Below, piece after piece: positions 54,335 to 62,502 of a stretch of DNA of 64,000 nt (position 1 is its first letter; every line of letters starts with the position of its first letter). Source of the DNA: Arenibacter sp. P308M17 (lineage in GTDB: Bacteria; Bacteroidota; Bacteroidia; Flavobacteriales; Flavobacteriaceae); the NCBI RefSeq assembly GCF_003426735.1, contig NZ_QVON01000001.1:620001-684000 (forward strand), written 5' to 3'. The position numbers were made by a program, and so were the translations under genes. Below the pieces are notes generated by a model, which was given only the letters and a program-made list of their open reading frames with translations, searched no databases and was not told the DNA's origin.

Positions 54335-55720
54335 ATGATAAACACCATATCACCTGTAGACGGCACTATTTATTATACTGCCGAAGAACATGGCCCAAAA
54401 GATATTGGGCAGGCCTTGGATTTGGCCAAAAGTGCCTTTCCACTTTGGTCCGACCTTTCCATTGCCGAGCGTGCCAAATACATGACAAGGTTTGTTAACG
54501 CCATTGTGGAGGAAAAAAATGATATTGCCCTGGAAATTACATGGCAAATGGGGAGGCCTGTAGGTCAGTCCCCAGGAGAAATAAAGGGGTTTGGGGACCG
54601 CGCCCATTATATGATTGGGGTTGCGGAAGAGGCGTTAGGTGATTATAAGGTGATAGATGCTGAAAATCCTGATAAAAGATGGGTAGAACGTGTTCCTATC
54701 GGGGTTGTTGGTGTATTGAGCCCATGGAACTATCCTTTCCTGACTTCTGTAAATGCTATTGTTCCCGCTTTAATGGCAGGAAACGTAGTTGTTTTAAAGC
54801 ATTCGTTTCAAACGCCTTTGGTAGCGGAACGCTATGCCAAGGCAGCCATCAAGGCCGGATTACCGAAGGGTGTTTTCCAGATACTGCATTTAAATCATAG
54901 GAATACGGCCCTATTAATTGGGGATTACCGAATTGACGGGGTCTACTTTACGGGTTCCGTACAAGGCGGGGTAGCGGTCCAAAATTCCTTGGTAAACAAG
55001 TTTATTCCATGTGGATTGGAATTGGGAGGGAAAGATCCCGCTTATGTTATGGCCGATGCCAACTTGGAGAATAGCGTGGAGAATTTGGTGGATGGGGCTT
55101 TCTTCAATAGCGGTCAATCCTGCTGTGGTATTGAAAGGATCTATGTACACGAAGCATTATACGATAAGTTTATAGATGGATTTGTAGCGCTTACCAAACA
55201 ATATAAATTGGGAAATCCTTTGGATGGCAGTACCAATTTGGGACCAATGGTAAAAACGGATGCGGCCAATTACGTAAGAAAACAGATAGGGCAGGCATTG
55301 GGCAAAGGGGCCAAATCCTTGGTGGCCGAATCTTTGTTCACGGCTTCCAAAAAAGGGACGCCCTATTTGTCGCCACATGTATTGGTCAATGTAGATCACA
55401 ACATGGAGGTAATGACCGAGGAGAGTTTTGGACCGGTAGTAGGGATTATGAAAGTCAAGAATGATGAGGAGGCGTTACGGTTAATGAACGATTCCCAGTA
55501 CGGACTTACCGCTTCATTGTGGACAATGGATCTGGACCGGGCCATTGATCTGGGCAGGAAAATCGAGACAGGTACCGTGTTCATGAACCGCTGCGATTAT
55601 TTGGATCCCGCATTGGCTTGGACGGGTGTTAAAAATTCCGGTAAGGGCGTTACATTGTCAAAAATAGGATACGACCATGTTACCCGGGTGAAGTCCTTCA
55701 ACTTTAGAAAAGGAAAATAA
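54335..55720 (+). CDS. Aldehyde dehydrogenase, NAD(P)-dependent
   Basis: A 461-residue aldehyde dehydrogenase. The frame extends upstream to 54260 inside the ligase gene; the ATG at 54335, five bases after that stop, is used. The cofactor region is VLSPWNYPFLTSVNAIVPAL, the general base Glu229 is in LELGGKDPAY, and the nucleophile Cys263 is in FNSGQSCCGIERI. In this operon it would oxidise the gamma-glutamyl aldehyde produced by the alcohol dehydrogenase to gamma-glutamyl-glycine (or gamma-glutamyl-GABA for putrescine). Family and activity class are firm; the physiological substrate is inferred. Confidence 0.9.
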   Translation: MINTISPVDGTIYYTAEEHGPKDIGQALDLAKSAFPLWSDLSIAERAKYMTRFVNAIVEEKNDIALEITWQMGRPVGQSPGEIKGFGDRAHYMIGVAEEALGDYKVIDAENPDKRWVERVPIGVVGVLSPWNYPFLTSVNAIVPALMAGNVVVLKHSFQTPLVAERYAKAAIKAGLPKGVFQILHLNHRNTALLIGDYRIDGVYFTGSVQGGVAVQNSLVNKFIPCGLELGGKDPAYVMADANLENSVENLVDGAFFNSGQSCCGIERIYVHEALYDKFIDGFVALTKQYKLGNPLDGSTNLGPMVKTDAANYVRKQIGQALGKGAKSLVAESLFTASKKGTPYLSPHVLVNVDHNMEVMTEESFGPVVGIMKVKNDEEALRLMNDSQYGLTASLWTMDLDRAIDLGRKIETGTVFMNRCDYLDPALAWTGVKNSGKGVTLSKIGYDHVTRVKSFNFRKGK

Positions 55721-55761
55721 GAAGATATAAATCAATTCATTGAAATTAAAAAAAGAAATTA

Positions 55762-56934
55762 ATGCAATTAGCAAATACAAATTGGAACTATCCTACCACC
55801 ATTTGGTTTGGAAATGGTAGAATAAACGAAATATCGCAGGCATGCAAAAAATTGGGAATCAACAACCCGTTATTTGTTACCGATGAAGGCTTGGTGAAAC
55901 TGGATATAGTTGAAAATACCATAAACATTTTGAAAAGGGATGGTTTAAATTTCACGGTGTATAGTGAAGTTCAGGGAAATCCGACAGAAAAAAATGTGGT
56001 TGATGGGGTTGCGCATTATTTAAAGAACAAACATGACGGGGTCATTGCCTTTGGAGGTGGATCTGCCATTGATGCTGCCAAGACCATCGCTTTTATGTCC
56101 GGACAAAAGAAGTCCATATGGGATTTTGAAGATGTTGGCGATAATTGGAGTTATGCCGACCCTGCCGGAATTGCACCCATAATAGCAATCCCTACCACTG
56201 CCGGTACCGGCTCCGAGGTGGGGAGGGCTTCGGTAATATTGGATGAAAAATTACATACCAAGAAAATTATTTTTCATCCAAAAATGTTACCGGCCATTGT
56301 GATATCGGACCCAGAACTTACTTTGGGCCTACCGCCACATATTACGGCCTGGACCGGTGTGGATGCCATGGTACATGCCATTGAGGCCTATTGTGCCCCA
56401 GGGTATCATCCTATGGCCGATGGTATTGCCATTGAGGCCATCCGAATTATTGCCAAGTATTTGCCCATGGCAGTCAAGGACGGAAAAAACTTGGAGGCAA
56501 GGGGACAAATGTTGGTAGCGGCATCCATGGGTGCTACGGCCTTTCAAAAAGGATTGGGTTCCGTGCATTCCGTAGCCCATCAATTGGGGGCTATATACAA
56601 TAAACAACATGGGCTGCTAAATGCTATAATATTGCCCTATGCCTTACAACAGAATAGATCGGCAATTGAGGAAAGAATGGTATATCTAAGTAAGGTGTTG
56701 GGTCTGGAAAAGGAAGGTACCACTGCTATTATAGATTATATCATAGATCTCCGAAAAGAATTGAATATTCCCCATACACTTAAAGAAATAGATATTAATA
56801 CGGATAATGCCAAGGAAATTGGAGAAATGGCCTATAAGGATCCATCAACACCTTCCAATGCAAAGCCTATTAAGGCAGCAGATTTGGAACTGCTTTTTAG
56901 AGCTGCAGTATCCGGGGATATAAAGGCACTGTAA
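55762..56934 (+). CDS. Iron-containing (group III) alcohol dehydrogenase
   Basis: A 390-residue metal-dependent alcohol dehydrogenase. The NAD-binding GGGSAIDAAK lies near residue 97, and metal ligands lie in GVDAMVHAIEAYCAPGYHP and GLGSVHSVAHQLGAIYNKQHG. The TTAGTGSEV loop near residue 146 is also typical. In a putrescine pathway one would expect an FAD oxidase (PuuB) at this step; an alcohol dehydrogenase instead fits oxidation of a hydroxyl group, as in gamma-glutamyl-ethanolamide. It lies 41 bases after the aldehyde dehydrogenase gene and two bases before the amidotransferase gene. Confidence 0.92.
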   Translation: MQLANTNWNYPTTIWFGNGRINEISQACKKLGINNPLFVTDEGLVKLDIVENTINILKRDGLNFTVYSEVQGNPTEKNVVDGVAHYLKNKHDGVIAFGGGSAIDAAKTIAFMSGQKKSIWDFEDVGDNWSYADPAGIAPIIAIPTTAGTGSEVGRASVILDEKLHTKKIIFHPKMLPAIVISDPELTLGLPPHITAWTGVDAMVHAIEAYCAPGYHPMADGIAIEAIRIIAKYLPMAVKDGKNLEARGQMLVAASMGATAFQKGLGSVHSVAHQLGAIYNKQHGLLNAIILPYALQQNRSAIEERMVYLSKVLGLEKEGTTAIIDYIIDLRKELNIPHTLKEIDINTDNAKEIGEMAYKDPSTPSNAKPIKAADLELLFRAAVSGDIKAL

Positions 56935-56936
56935 GC

Positions 56937-57734
56937 GTGAAACTATTAATTGTAGAAGGGAATAACGAACAGACGCGTCTGCAGCGGGGAGCTTTTGGGA
57001 TAAGGCCCTATCATCTTACTTTTCAGGAAATGCTAAGGGGCTTGGTCCCAAAAGCAGGGACAGCTTTGGCCTTTCCAGCAGATGGGATTGGCGGATTGCC
57101 CACAGTGGCCCAGTTAAGGCAGTATGATGGGGTGTTATGGACAGGAAGTTCCCTTAGCGTAACCGACGCTGTTCCGGACGTTCATAGACAGTTAAATTTT
57201 GCACATGAGGTCTTTGAAAGTGGTGTGCCGTTCTACGGTAGTTGTTGGGGCATGCAGGTGGCCACGGTAGTGGCCGGGGGCAAGGTGGCACTGAGCGGCA
57301 ATGGTTTGGAGTTTGGAATATCCAAGCCCATAGAAGTATCCGCTGCCGGAAAGGAAAGTCCGTTTTTCAAACATAGAAAAACCCCGTATTCCACCCTCTG
57401 CATTCATTATGACGAGGTGGTAAAAACTCCTGAAAACGCCATTGTTTTGGCTAGTAATGCACATTCCAAGGTACAGGCCATGACATTCGATTTTAAAAAC
57501 GGATCATTTTTCGGGGTGCAATACCATCCTGAATTTAGTACTTCAGACATGGCTCAGATCGGTTCATTTTTAGCCGAAAAATTGGTCAAGAGTGGTGATT
57601 TTAGTTCTTTGGAGGAAGTGCAGGAATTCTGTTTATCCTTGAAAGAACAAAAAGGAATTCCCCCAGAAATTAGCGATTACCAACTCCATACCCAGGAAAT
57701 TAGGGCATGGTTAAGGTATATATCCGGAGATTAA
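56937..57734 (+). CDS. Class I glutamine amidotransferase / gamma-glutamyl hydrolase
   Basis: A 265-residue class I GATase. The start codon is GTG, two bases after the previous stop. The catalytic triad is visible as Cys103 in FYGSCWGMQ, with His197 and Glu199 in VQYHPEF. In gamma-glutamylated amine pathways a GATase-type hydrolase releases the product and returns glutamate; with an ethanolamine substrate it would cut gamma-glutamyl-glycine. The C-terminal ~45 residues after the GATase core are an extra helical tail. It ends the operon, followed by a bidirectional terminator at 57755. Confidence 0.87.
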   Translation: MKLLIVEGNNEQTRLQRGAFGIRPYHLTFQEMLRGLVPKAGTALAFPADGIGGLPTVAQLRQYDGVLWTGSSLSVTDAVPDVHRQLNFAHEVFESGVPFYGSCWGMQVATVVAGGKVALSGNGLEFGISKPIEVSAAGKESPFFKHRKTPYSTLCIHYDEVVKTPENAIVLASNAHSKVQAMTFDFKNGSFFGVQYHPEFSTSDMAQIGSFLAEKLVKSGDFSSLEEVQEFCLSLKEQKGIPPEISDYQLHTQEIRAWLRYISGD

Positions 57735-57754
57735 AAGAATGGTTTACAAAATAT

Positions 57755-57796
57755 AAAGAGGATGGTTTTGAAATGAATAAACCATCCTCTTTTATT
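57755..57796. terminator. Bidirectional terminator between convergent operons
   Basis: The arms AAAGAGGATGGTTT (57756-57769) and AAACCATCCTCTTT (57779-57792) are perfect inverse copies with A and T runs on the outside. They serve the amidotransferase gene on the plus strand and the GH92 gene on the minus strand. Confidence 0.9.
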
Positions 57797-57869
57797 GTTT
57801 GGTTAAAAGTTAAAACCCATAGTTGGCAGTGGTATTGATTTTATTGCATACAGCTTATTGCTTTATTGT

Positions 57870-60131
57870 TTAATTATTTTTGAAGATGGTGTAATTGGGA
57901 CTGCTTCCCATTTTAAATTCGAGGACATTGCCGTTCATTATTTGGGTATAGCTAATAAAGGGTTCCTCCAATACCTTCCCATCCAATTTCAGCGATTGTA
58001 TGTATAAATTTTCTTCCGAGAGATCATGTGCTATTATTTTAAAGGATTTTGGCGCCCCATCCTTGAGTAACCTTAGGGTGAATTCCGGGAATTGCGGGGC
58101 GCCAATGGCAAATGTTTCATTTGCCGGCGTAACGGGGTAAAACCCCATTACACCAAATATGTACCAGGCCGACATTTGCCCGCAATCATCGTTTCCGTTT
58201 ATACCCAAAGGATGGTTTCTATAATTAATGGTCGAGGTGTGCTTGCGAATCAATTCTTGGGTTTTCCAGGGCTGTCCGGCGTAATTGAATAGGTAGGCAT
58301 AATGATGCCCGGGTTCGTTATCGTGCCTGTAGTGTTGCCCATCAAAGTTTTCATTTAATTTGGCGGCAAACTCTTCCTTTCCCCCAAAGAGGGCTATACT
58401 GCCCTGAATATCGTGCATGGCACCAAACAAATAGGTCCATCTGCCACCTTCGGTAAAGCCTTCCTGTTCGTTTTTGTCCCAATCGCCGTTATAAAGTCGC
58501 GCATTAAGGAACCCCGTTTCCTTGTTGTAGAGATTTTTATAATTCTTGCTCCATCCCATTAATCGCCCGTAGTCTTCCATTTTACCCATATCCTTGGCCA
58601 TCTGGGCAATACTGTAGTCATCTATTCCAAACTCGATGGTCCTGGTTACGGATTCCCTGGTCTTATCCGAAGCTACATACCCTAGGGAATGGTAATAGGT
58701 TAGTCCGCCCCTTGCTTCGTACAAAGTACCTTCGTCCCTGTCTCCCCAAGGCTTTTCGGTATCACTGTATGGCGGGTGCATGGCATTTTTTCTAACGGCT
58801 GCATAGGCCAATTCCAGGTCATAATCCCTAAAACCCTTTATATATGCATCCGCTATTACCGCATCGGCATGGGTTCCGGTCATGATGTTGGTATAGGTAG
58901 GATTGGGCCATTTTGGCAACCAACCTCCTTCCTGGTACATTTGTAATAGGGATTTTACCATGGGGCTTACCCGTTCCGGATGTGTAAAATGGAGTAGGGG
59001 ATGCAGGGCCCTAAAAGTATCCCAAAGGGAATAATCGTTATAGGAAACTCCCTCATGGACCTTATCATCGAACGGACTGTAATAACGTCCGTATTCCGAA
59101 AACTCCCTAGGGAACAACATGGTATGGAACAAGGCGGTGTAGAAAATGCTTTTCTGATCTTCGGTGGCACCATCTACCTTGATTCTGGAAAGGTTTTCCT
59201 GCCATATGTTCCCAGTATTTTGTACTACTTTGTCAAAATCCCAATCCGGTATCTCCTTGGACAAGTTTTCCCGGGCCTGTTCCAAACTTATAAAGGAGGT
59301 GGCAATTTTTACCTTTATTTTTTCATTCTTATCGGTTTTGAAACTGATATACCCTCCCATTCTTGCCCCCGTCTGCTCCCTGCCCATTTCATTGATATCG
59401 GGTTCTGTCCTAAAAGAATTCCATGTACCAAAGCGTTCAAAGGGTTTATCGAATTGAATAATAAAATAGCCTTTAAAGTTTTTAAGTTCCGGTCCTAAAT
59501 GGGATGACATTCGCTCCGGGTTATAGCCCGTTATCTCCCTTTTGTTTTCATCAATCTGGATATGGCCATGAAAAGCCTTCTTGTTTTCGGTTATATTGAT
59601 ACCCTGGATAACGATATGGGATTCATCCGATTTTGGGAAGGTAAATTGAAAGATACCGCAGCGGGAGGCAGCGGCAATTTCACCTTTTATCCTTTGTTCT
59701 TTATTCCCCATAGAAACACTGTAGTAATTGGGTTTTGAGACCTCCTCCTTGTGGCTAAAGGGCAGGGCCCGGTCTTTGGGGAGAAGTTTTAATTTTCCAA
59801 CCTGTGGCATAACGGATACGTAGCCATAATCGCCCATCCAGACCGTTGGTTGGTGCGTTGCCATAAAGCCTTGAATGGTATTGTCCTCATAGACGTAGGG
59901 CATTTCGCTTATTTTGTTCTCACGGGTCTGGGCCACAAAATTGGTCATCGCAAAAGGGGTACCCACACAGGGCATAGTGCCACCACCGTCCCTGCCCTCC
60001 ATAAATCCGGCCACAGGCGTGCCAATGAGGGGGTTAACGTAATCAATTTCCAATTGTTGCTGTGCAGGCACGTAGGCCATCCAAAATAGGAAAAGGGGCA
60101 GTGCGTACAGGATTCTCTTATTCGTTTTCAT
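57870..60131 (-). CDS. GH92-family alpha-mannosidase
   Basis: A 753-residue secreted enzyme with signal peptide KRILYALPLFLFWMAYVPAQ. GH92 features in order: an N-terminal YVNPLIGTPVAG with PCVGTPFAMTNF, YNDYSLWDTFRALHPLLHF, the catalytic-loop NEPGHHYAYLFNYAGQPWKT and the base-loop GNDDCGQMSAWYIFGVMGFYP. GH92 enzymes are calcium-dependent exo-alpha-mannosidases with inverting mechanism; some act on mannose phosphodiesters or mannosides of inositol lipids. The start overlaps the end of the upstream metallophosphatase gene by 14 bases, so the two enzymes are made together. Linkage specificity cannot be read by eye. Confidence 0.93.
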   Translation of the reverse strand: MKTNKRILYALPLFLFWMAYVPAQQQLEIDYVNPLIGTPVAGFMEGRDGGGTMPCVGTPFAMTNFVAQTRENKISEMPYVYEDNTIQGFMATHQPTVWMGDYGYVSVMPQVGKLKLLPKDRALPFSHKEEVSKPNYYSVSMGNKEQRIKGEIAAASRCGIFQFTFPKSDESHIVIQGINITENKKAFHGHIQIDENKREITGYNPERMSSHLGPELKNFKGYFIIQFDKPFERFGTWNSFRTEPDINEMGREQTGARMGGYISFKTDKNEKIKVKIATSFISLEQARENLSKEIPDWDFDKVVQNTGNIWQENLSRIKVDGATEDQKSIFYTALFHTMLFPREFSEYGRYYSPFDDKVHEGVSYNDYSLWDTFRALHPLLHFTHPERVSPMVKSLLQMYQEGGWLPKWPNPTYTNIMTGTHADAVIADAYIKGFRDYDLELAYAAVRKNAMHPPYSDTEKPWGDRDEGTLYEARGGLTYYHSLGYVASDKTRESVTRTIEFGIDDYSIAQMAKDMGKMEDYGRLMGWSKNYKNLYNKETGFLNARLYNGDWDKNEQEGFTEGGRWTYLFGAMHDIQGSIALFGGKEEFAAKLNENFDGQHYRHDNEPGHHYAYLFNYAGQPWKTQELIRKHTSTINYRNHPLGINGNDDCGQMSAWYIFGVMGFYPVTPANETFAIGAPQFPEFTLRLLKDGAPKSFKIIAHDLSEENLYIQSLKLDGKVLEEPFISYTQIMNGNVLEFKMGSSPNYTIFKNN

Positions 60132-62076
60132 ATATGGGTTGTTTTAAGGAAATAATTGTGCCGGAGTTAAGGTTCAACTGAAAGTGGTCCGAAGGCGCTC
60201 CATTGAGAAATTTATTGAAAATACTGGCAAGTAGGTACATTTTTCTTTTTATAGGGTCGTCTTTCCCTTGAAATGAGGGATTGTTCAAAATGGAATCAAT
60301 GATCAATCGATATTGTTTTGTCCTTTGGGCTCCTATATCCTTCAGGGCCAATCTGTCGGCACTTCTTAGCCTATATAGATCCAACAATAGGTCATATCCG
60401 GACCACTCTTCAAAATGGGTTGTAACGGCCTGTATTTTCCTTGTTTTTTCTTTAACGGAATTGGACAATTCCTTTATTTTGTCCGGGTTGTCCCTAAGGT
60501 TTTTCAAGACCATATGTAAAGGAAGGGAGGTATTGTCCATGGAGAGAAGTAGTAGCTCCTTGCCCGAAAGTCCGACTAAAAAATCCTTAAAATCAGCTGG
60601 CCATTCATCAGGAAGGAATCGAAGGCGCACAAGTTCTTTTAGGTGCCATTCCATAAATTCACCATAGTTTTGTGAAGATAGGACTTCTTTGTTCCATATA
60701 CGCCCTTCTTTCATGTGTTCCAGGAAAGTGTATTCCTGATGGTATAGCCCAAAAAACTCCTTGTATTTAGGAACGGAATCCATTACAATGGTTTCCACTT
60801 CTGCAAATCCGCCTTCTTTGAGCGTCAAAATTTTAAAGGCTGGTTTGTAGGCGGCCAGGGATGGGGTCTGAATATTGAATAAGGTGTTTCCTTCATCGGA
60901 AACGGCCACCCCGGTATCATTTAGGTGCATATGGCCTCCCAAATGAAGTTTTAGTCCGGCTTGGGCAAATAATTGGGCTACCCTTTTATCGGGAACCCTT
61001 TTTAATTGCATTTTACTGCCAACAAGAAGTTCTTCCATTTCCGGGGAGGCCCCATCATTGAATTCTACCATAGGGTAATGGCTGAAGGCAATAAGGGTTT
61101 TACCCATTTTTTTGGCATTGTCCGCTACTTTACATACCCAGTCCAATAAGTACTTTTTGTCTTTCAATAGATTGTTTAATCCGAGACCGGTATTTGGGTA
61201 TTCTTGCCGGGAGGGGTCGCCACCCTGTTTTTCTTTTTGAGTGTAAGTATTGGCGTCCAGGGCCAATAGCCACAATCCTTCAACAGGTTCTACCAAATAG
61301 CTTATATCGGGAATTGGCAGGCCATATGGTGGAATGCTGTGACTTCTTTTTGTTAGATCCGCGGTTTGTTCCGCTTTGTGAAAACTATAATTTTCGTAGT
61401 TATATTCTGAAAAAGGGGTTCCCCAATAGAGATATTCCTTTTTTGGGAAAAAGCCATAGTCCCCCAAAAACCTTGTGATTTCTTCATAACCTAGATTTTG
61501 AAGATCACTGGAGATTACAACGGGATGTTCTTTATTTTGTTTGGAAGTATACATGCCGGGTTGTGACATTATGGGCTGTGCCTTTCCGTCAGCACCAAGA
61601 AAATCCGTTTTGCCATCCCTTCTATTAAAAGGTTGTACCACGTCGTGATTGCCCGTTATAAGAAAGAACTTAATTCCGTAAGTAGTGGTATAGTGGTCCA
61701 GAATTTCCTTTAACGCACGAATATGAATGGGCTGCCCGTCATCTGAAAAATCTCCGGGCAGAATAACGTATTTAATATTTCTGTCCACTACATTATCCAT
61801 AGCGGACAAAAAGGCGAAATAATTTTCATTGAAAATCCTTGTGGAATGCAACTGCGATTCCATGGTCCTTATATGTGCGTATTTCCCATTTTCTACATTT
61901 TTAAGCCCCATATAATCATTGTCCTTTAACTGCCCGTAAACATTGCTTAAATGAATATCGGCTATTACGGCAATTTTTATGGCCTCCAGGGTGGTAGATT
62001 TTATTGGTGCGCACGAAACAGCTATGGTTAAACCGATCATTAACAGGTAAGGGAGCAATGGCTTTTGAAAAATCAT
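60118..62076 (-). CDS. Calcineurin-like metallophosphatase, large lipoprotein
   Basis: A 652-residue metallophosphoesterase. The frame reaches a start at 62193, but the ATG at 62076 begins a lipoprotein signal (FQKPLLPYLLMIGLTIAVSC), so it is preferred. Metal-site motifs are VIADIHLS, LPGDFSDDG, LITGNHDVV, IAFSHYPM and HLGGHMHLND, the complete set of the calcineurin-like fold (residues ~35-400). The remaining ~230 residues form a helical C-terminal domain not recognised here. It is the first gene of an operon with GH92, and a LacI-type operator lies 76 bases upstream, linking it to inositol catabolism. A phosphodiester or phosphate on a mannose- or inositol-bearing glycan is the plausible target. 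Confidence 0.87.
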   Translation of the reverse strand: MIFQKPLLPYLLMIGLTIAVSCAPIKSTTLEAIKIAVIADIHLSNVYGQLKDNDYMGLKNVENGKYAHIRTMESQLHSTRIFNENYFAFLSAMDNVVDRNIKYVILPGDFSDDGQPIHIRALKEILDHYTTTYGIKFFLITGNHDVVQPFNRRDGKTDFLGADGKAQPIMSQPGMYTSKQNKEHPVVISSDLQNLGYEEITRFLGDYGFFPKKEYLYWGTPFSEYNYENYSFHKAEQTADLTKRSHSIPPYGLPIPDISYLVEPVEGLWLLALDANTYTQKEKQGGDPSRQEYPNTGLGLNNLLKDKKYLLDWVCKVADNAKKMGKTLIAFSHYPMVEFNDGASPEMEELLVGSKMQLKRVPDKRVAQLFAQAGLKLHLGGHMHLNDTGVAVSDEGNTLFNIQTPSLAAYKPAFKILTLKEGGFAEVETIVMDSVPKYKEFFGLYHQEYTFLEHMKEGRIWNKEVLSSQNYGEFMEWHLKELVRLRFLPDEWPADFKDFLVGLSGKELLLLSMDNTSLPLHMVLKNLRDNPDKIKELSNSVKEKTRKIQAVTTHFEEWSGYDLLLDLYRLRSADRLALKDIGAQRTKQYRLIIDSILNNPSFQGKDDPIKRKMYLLASIFNKFLNGAPSDHFQLNLNSGTIISLKQPIYENE

Positions 62077-62151
62077 AGATATATTGGGGTACGCACCAAT
62101 CAAAAAAACGATAAAATATTGATAACACGAAGGATAGGGTGAATATTTATT

Positions 62152-62167
62152 GTGCAAAGGTTTGCAT
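62152..62167. promoter_or_regulatory. LacI-type operator 3 (before metallophosphatase-GH92 operon)
   Basis: GTGCAAAGGTTTGCAT, the reverse complement of the inositol operator at 15 of 16 positions and identical over the 14-base core. It lies 76 bases before the metallophosphatase start. It brings the phosphatase and mannosidase under the likely control of the LacI-family protein encoded almost 29 kb away. Confidence 0.78.
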
Positions 62168-62347
62168 GGTTTTGAAAACGAAGCAACGGTCAATTGGGCT
62201 TGGGTTTGGTTAACGATCCAAATTGGAAAAGGGTTTTTAAGGATCTATTTTACTTTTTTGGGCAACTATTGGGTGCAGGTCCAATACTGAGGTGGCTTGT
62301 AAGGTATTATGGACTCCAATTGGGAATACTTAAAAAAATATAGGGAA

Positions 62348-62385
62348 GAACTCTAAAATTCATGAATTTTAGAGTTCTTTTTTTT
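62348..62385 (+). terminator. Orphan palindrome with T-run
   Basis: A perfect palindrome with arms GAACTCTAAAATTCA (62348-62362) and TGAATTTTAGAGTTC (62363-62377), followed by eight T residues. It has the form of a plus-strand terminator, but no gene ends upstream of it. It may belong to a small transcript or to an attenuated leader of susC, 118 bases before that gene. Confidence 0.7.
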
Positions 62386-62502
62386 GTTATTCGCAACATT
62401 TAATTCCCCTTAACATATATTTAACGAGGCTATGTTTTTAGGCTTTTAACTCGGCTGGACATACCATTTAAAAAACAATTAACTAACTAAAGCAATTTAT
62501 TT

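Larger units (their letters stand above)
62077..62502. other. Divergent intergenic region between metallophosphatase and susC
   Basis: It holds LacI-type operator 3 (62152-62167), an orphan terminator-like palindrome (62348-62385) and the susC promoter. A 15-codon frame (ATG at 62309) ends inside the palindrome. No larger gene seen. Confidence 0.65.

Noticed and set aside
51374-57734. A putrescine (Puu) operon
   Set aside because: The permease fits the ethanolamine branch and the oxidase PuuB is replaced by an iron alcohol dehydrogenase; polyamine use is kept only as an alternative.
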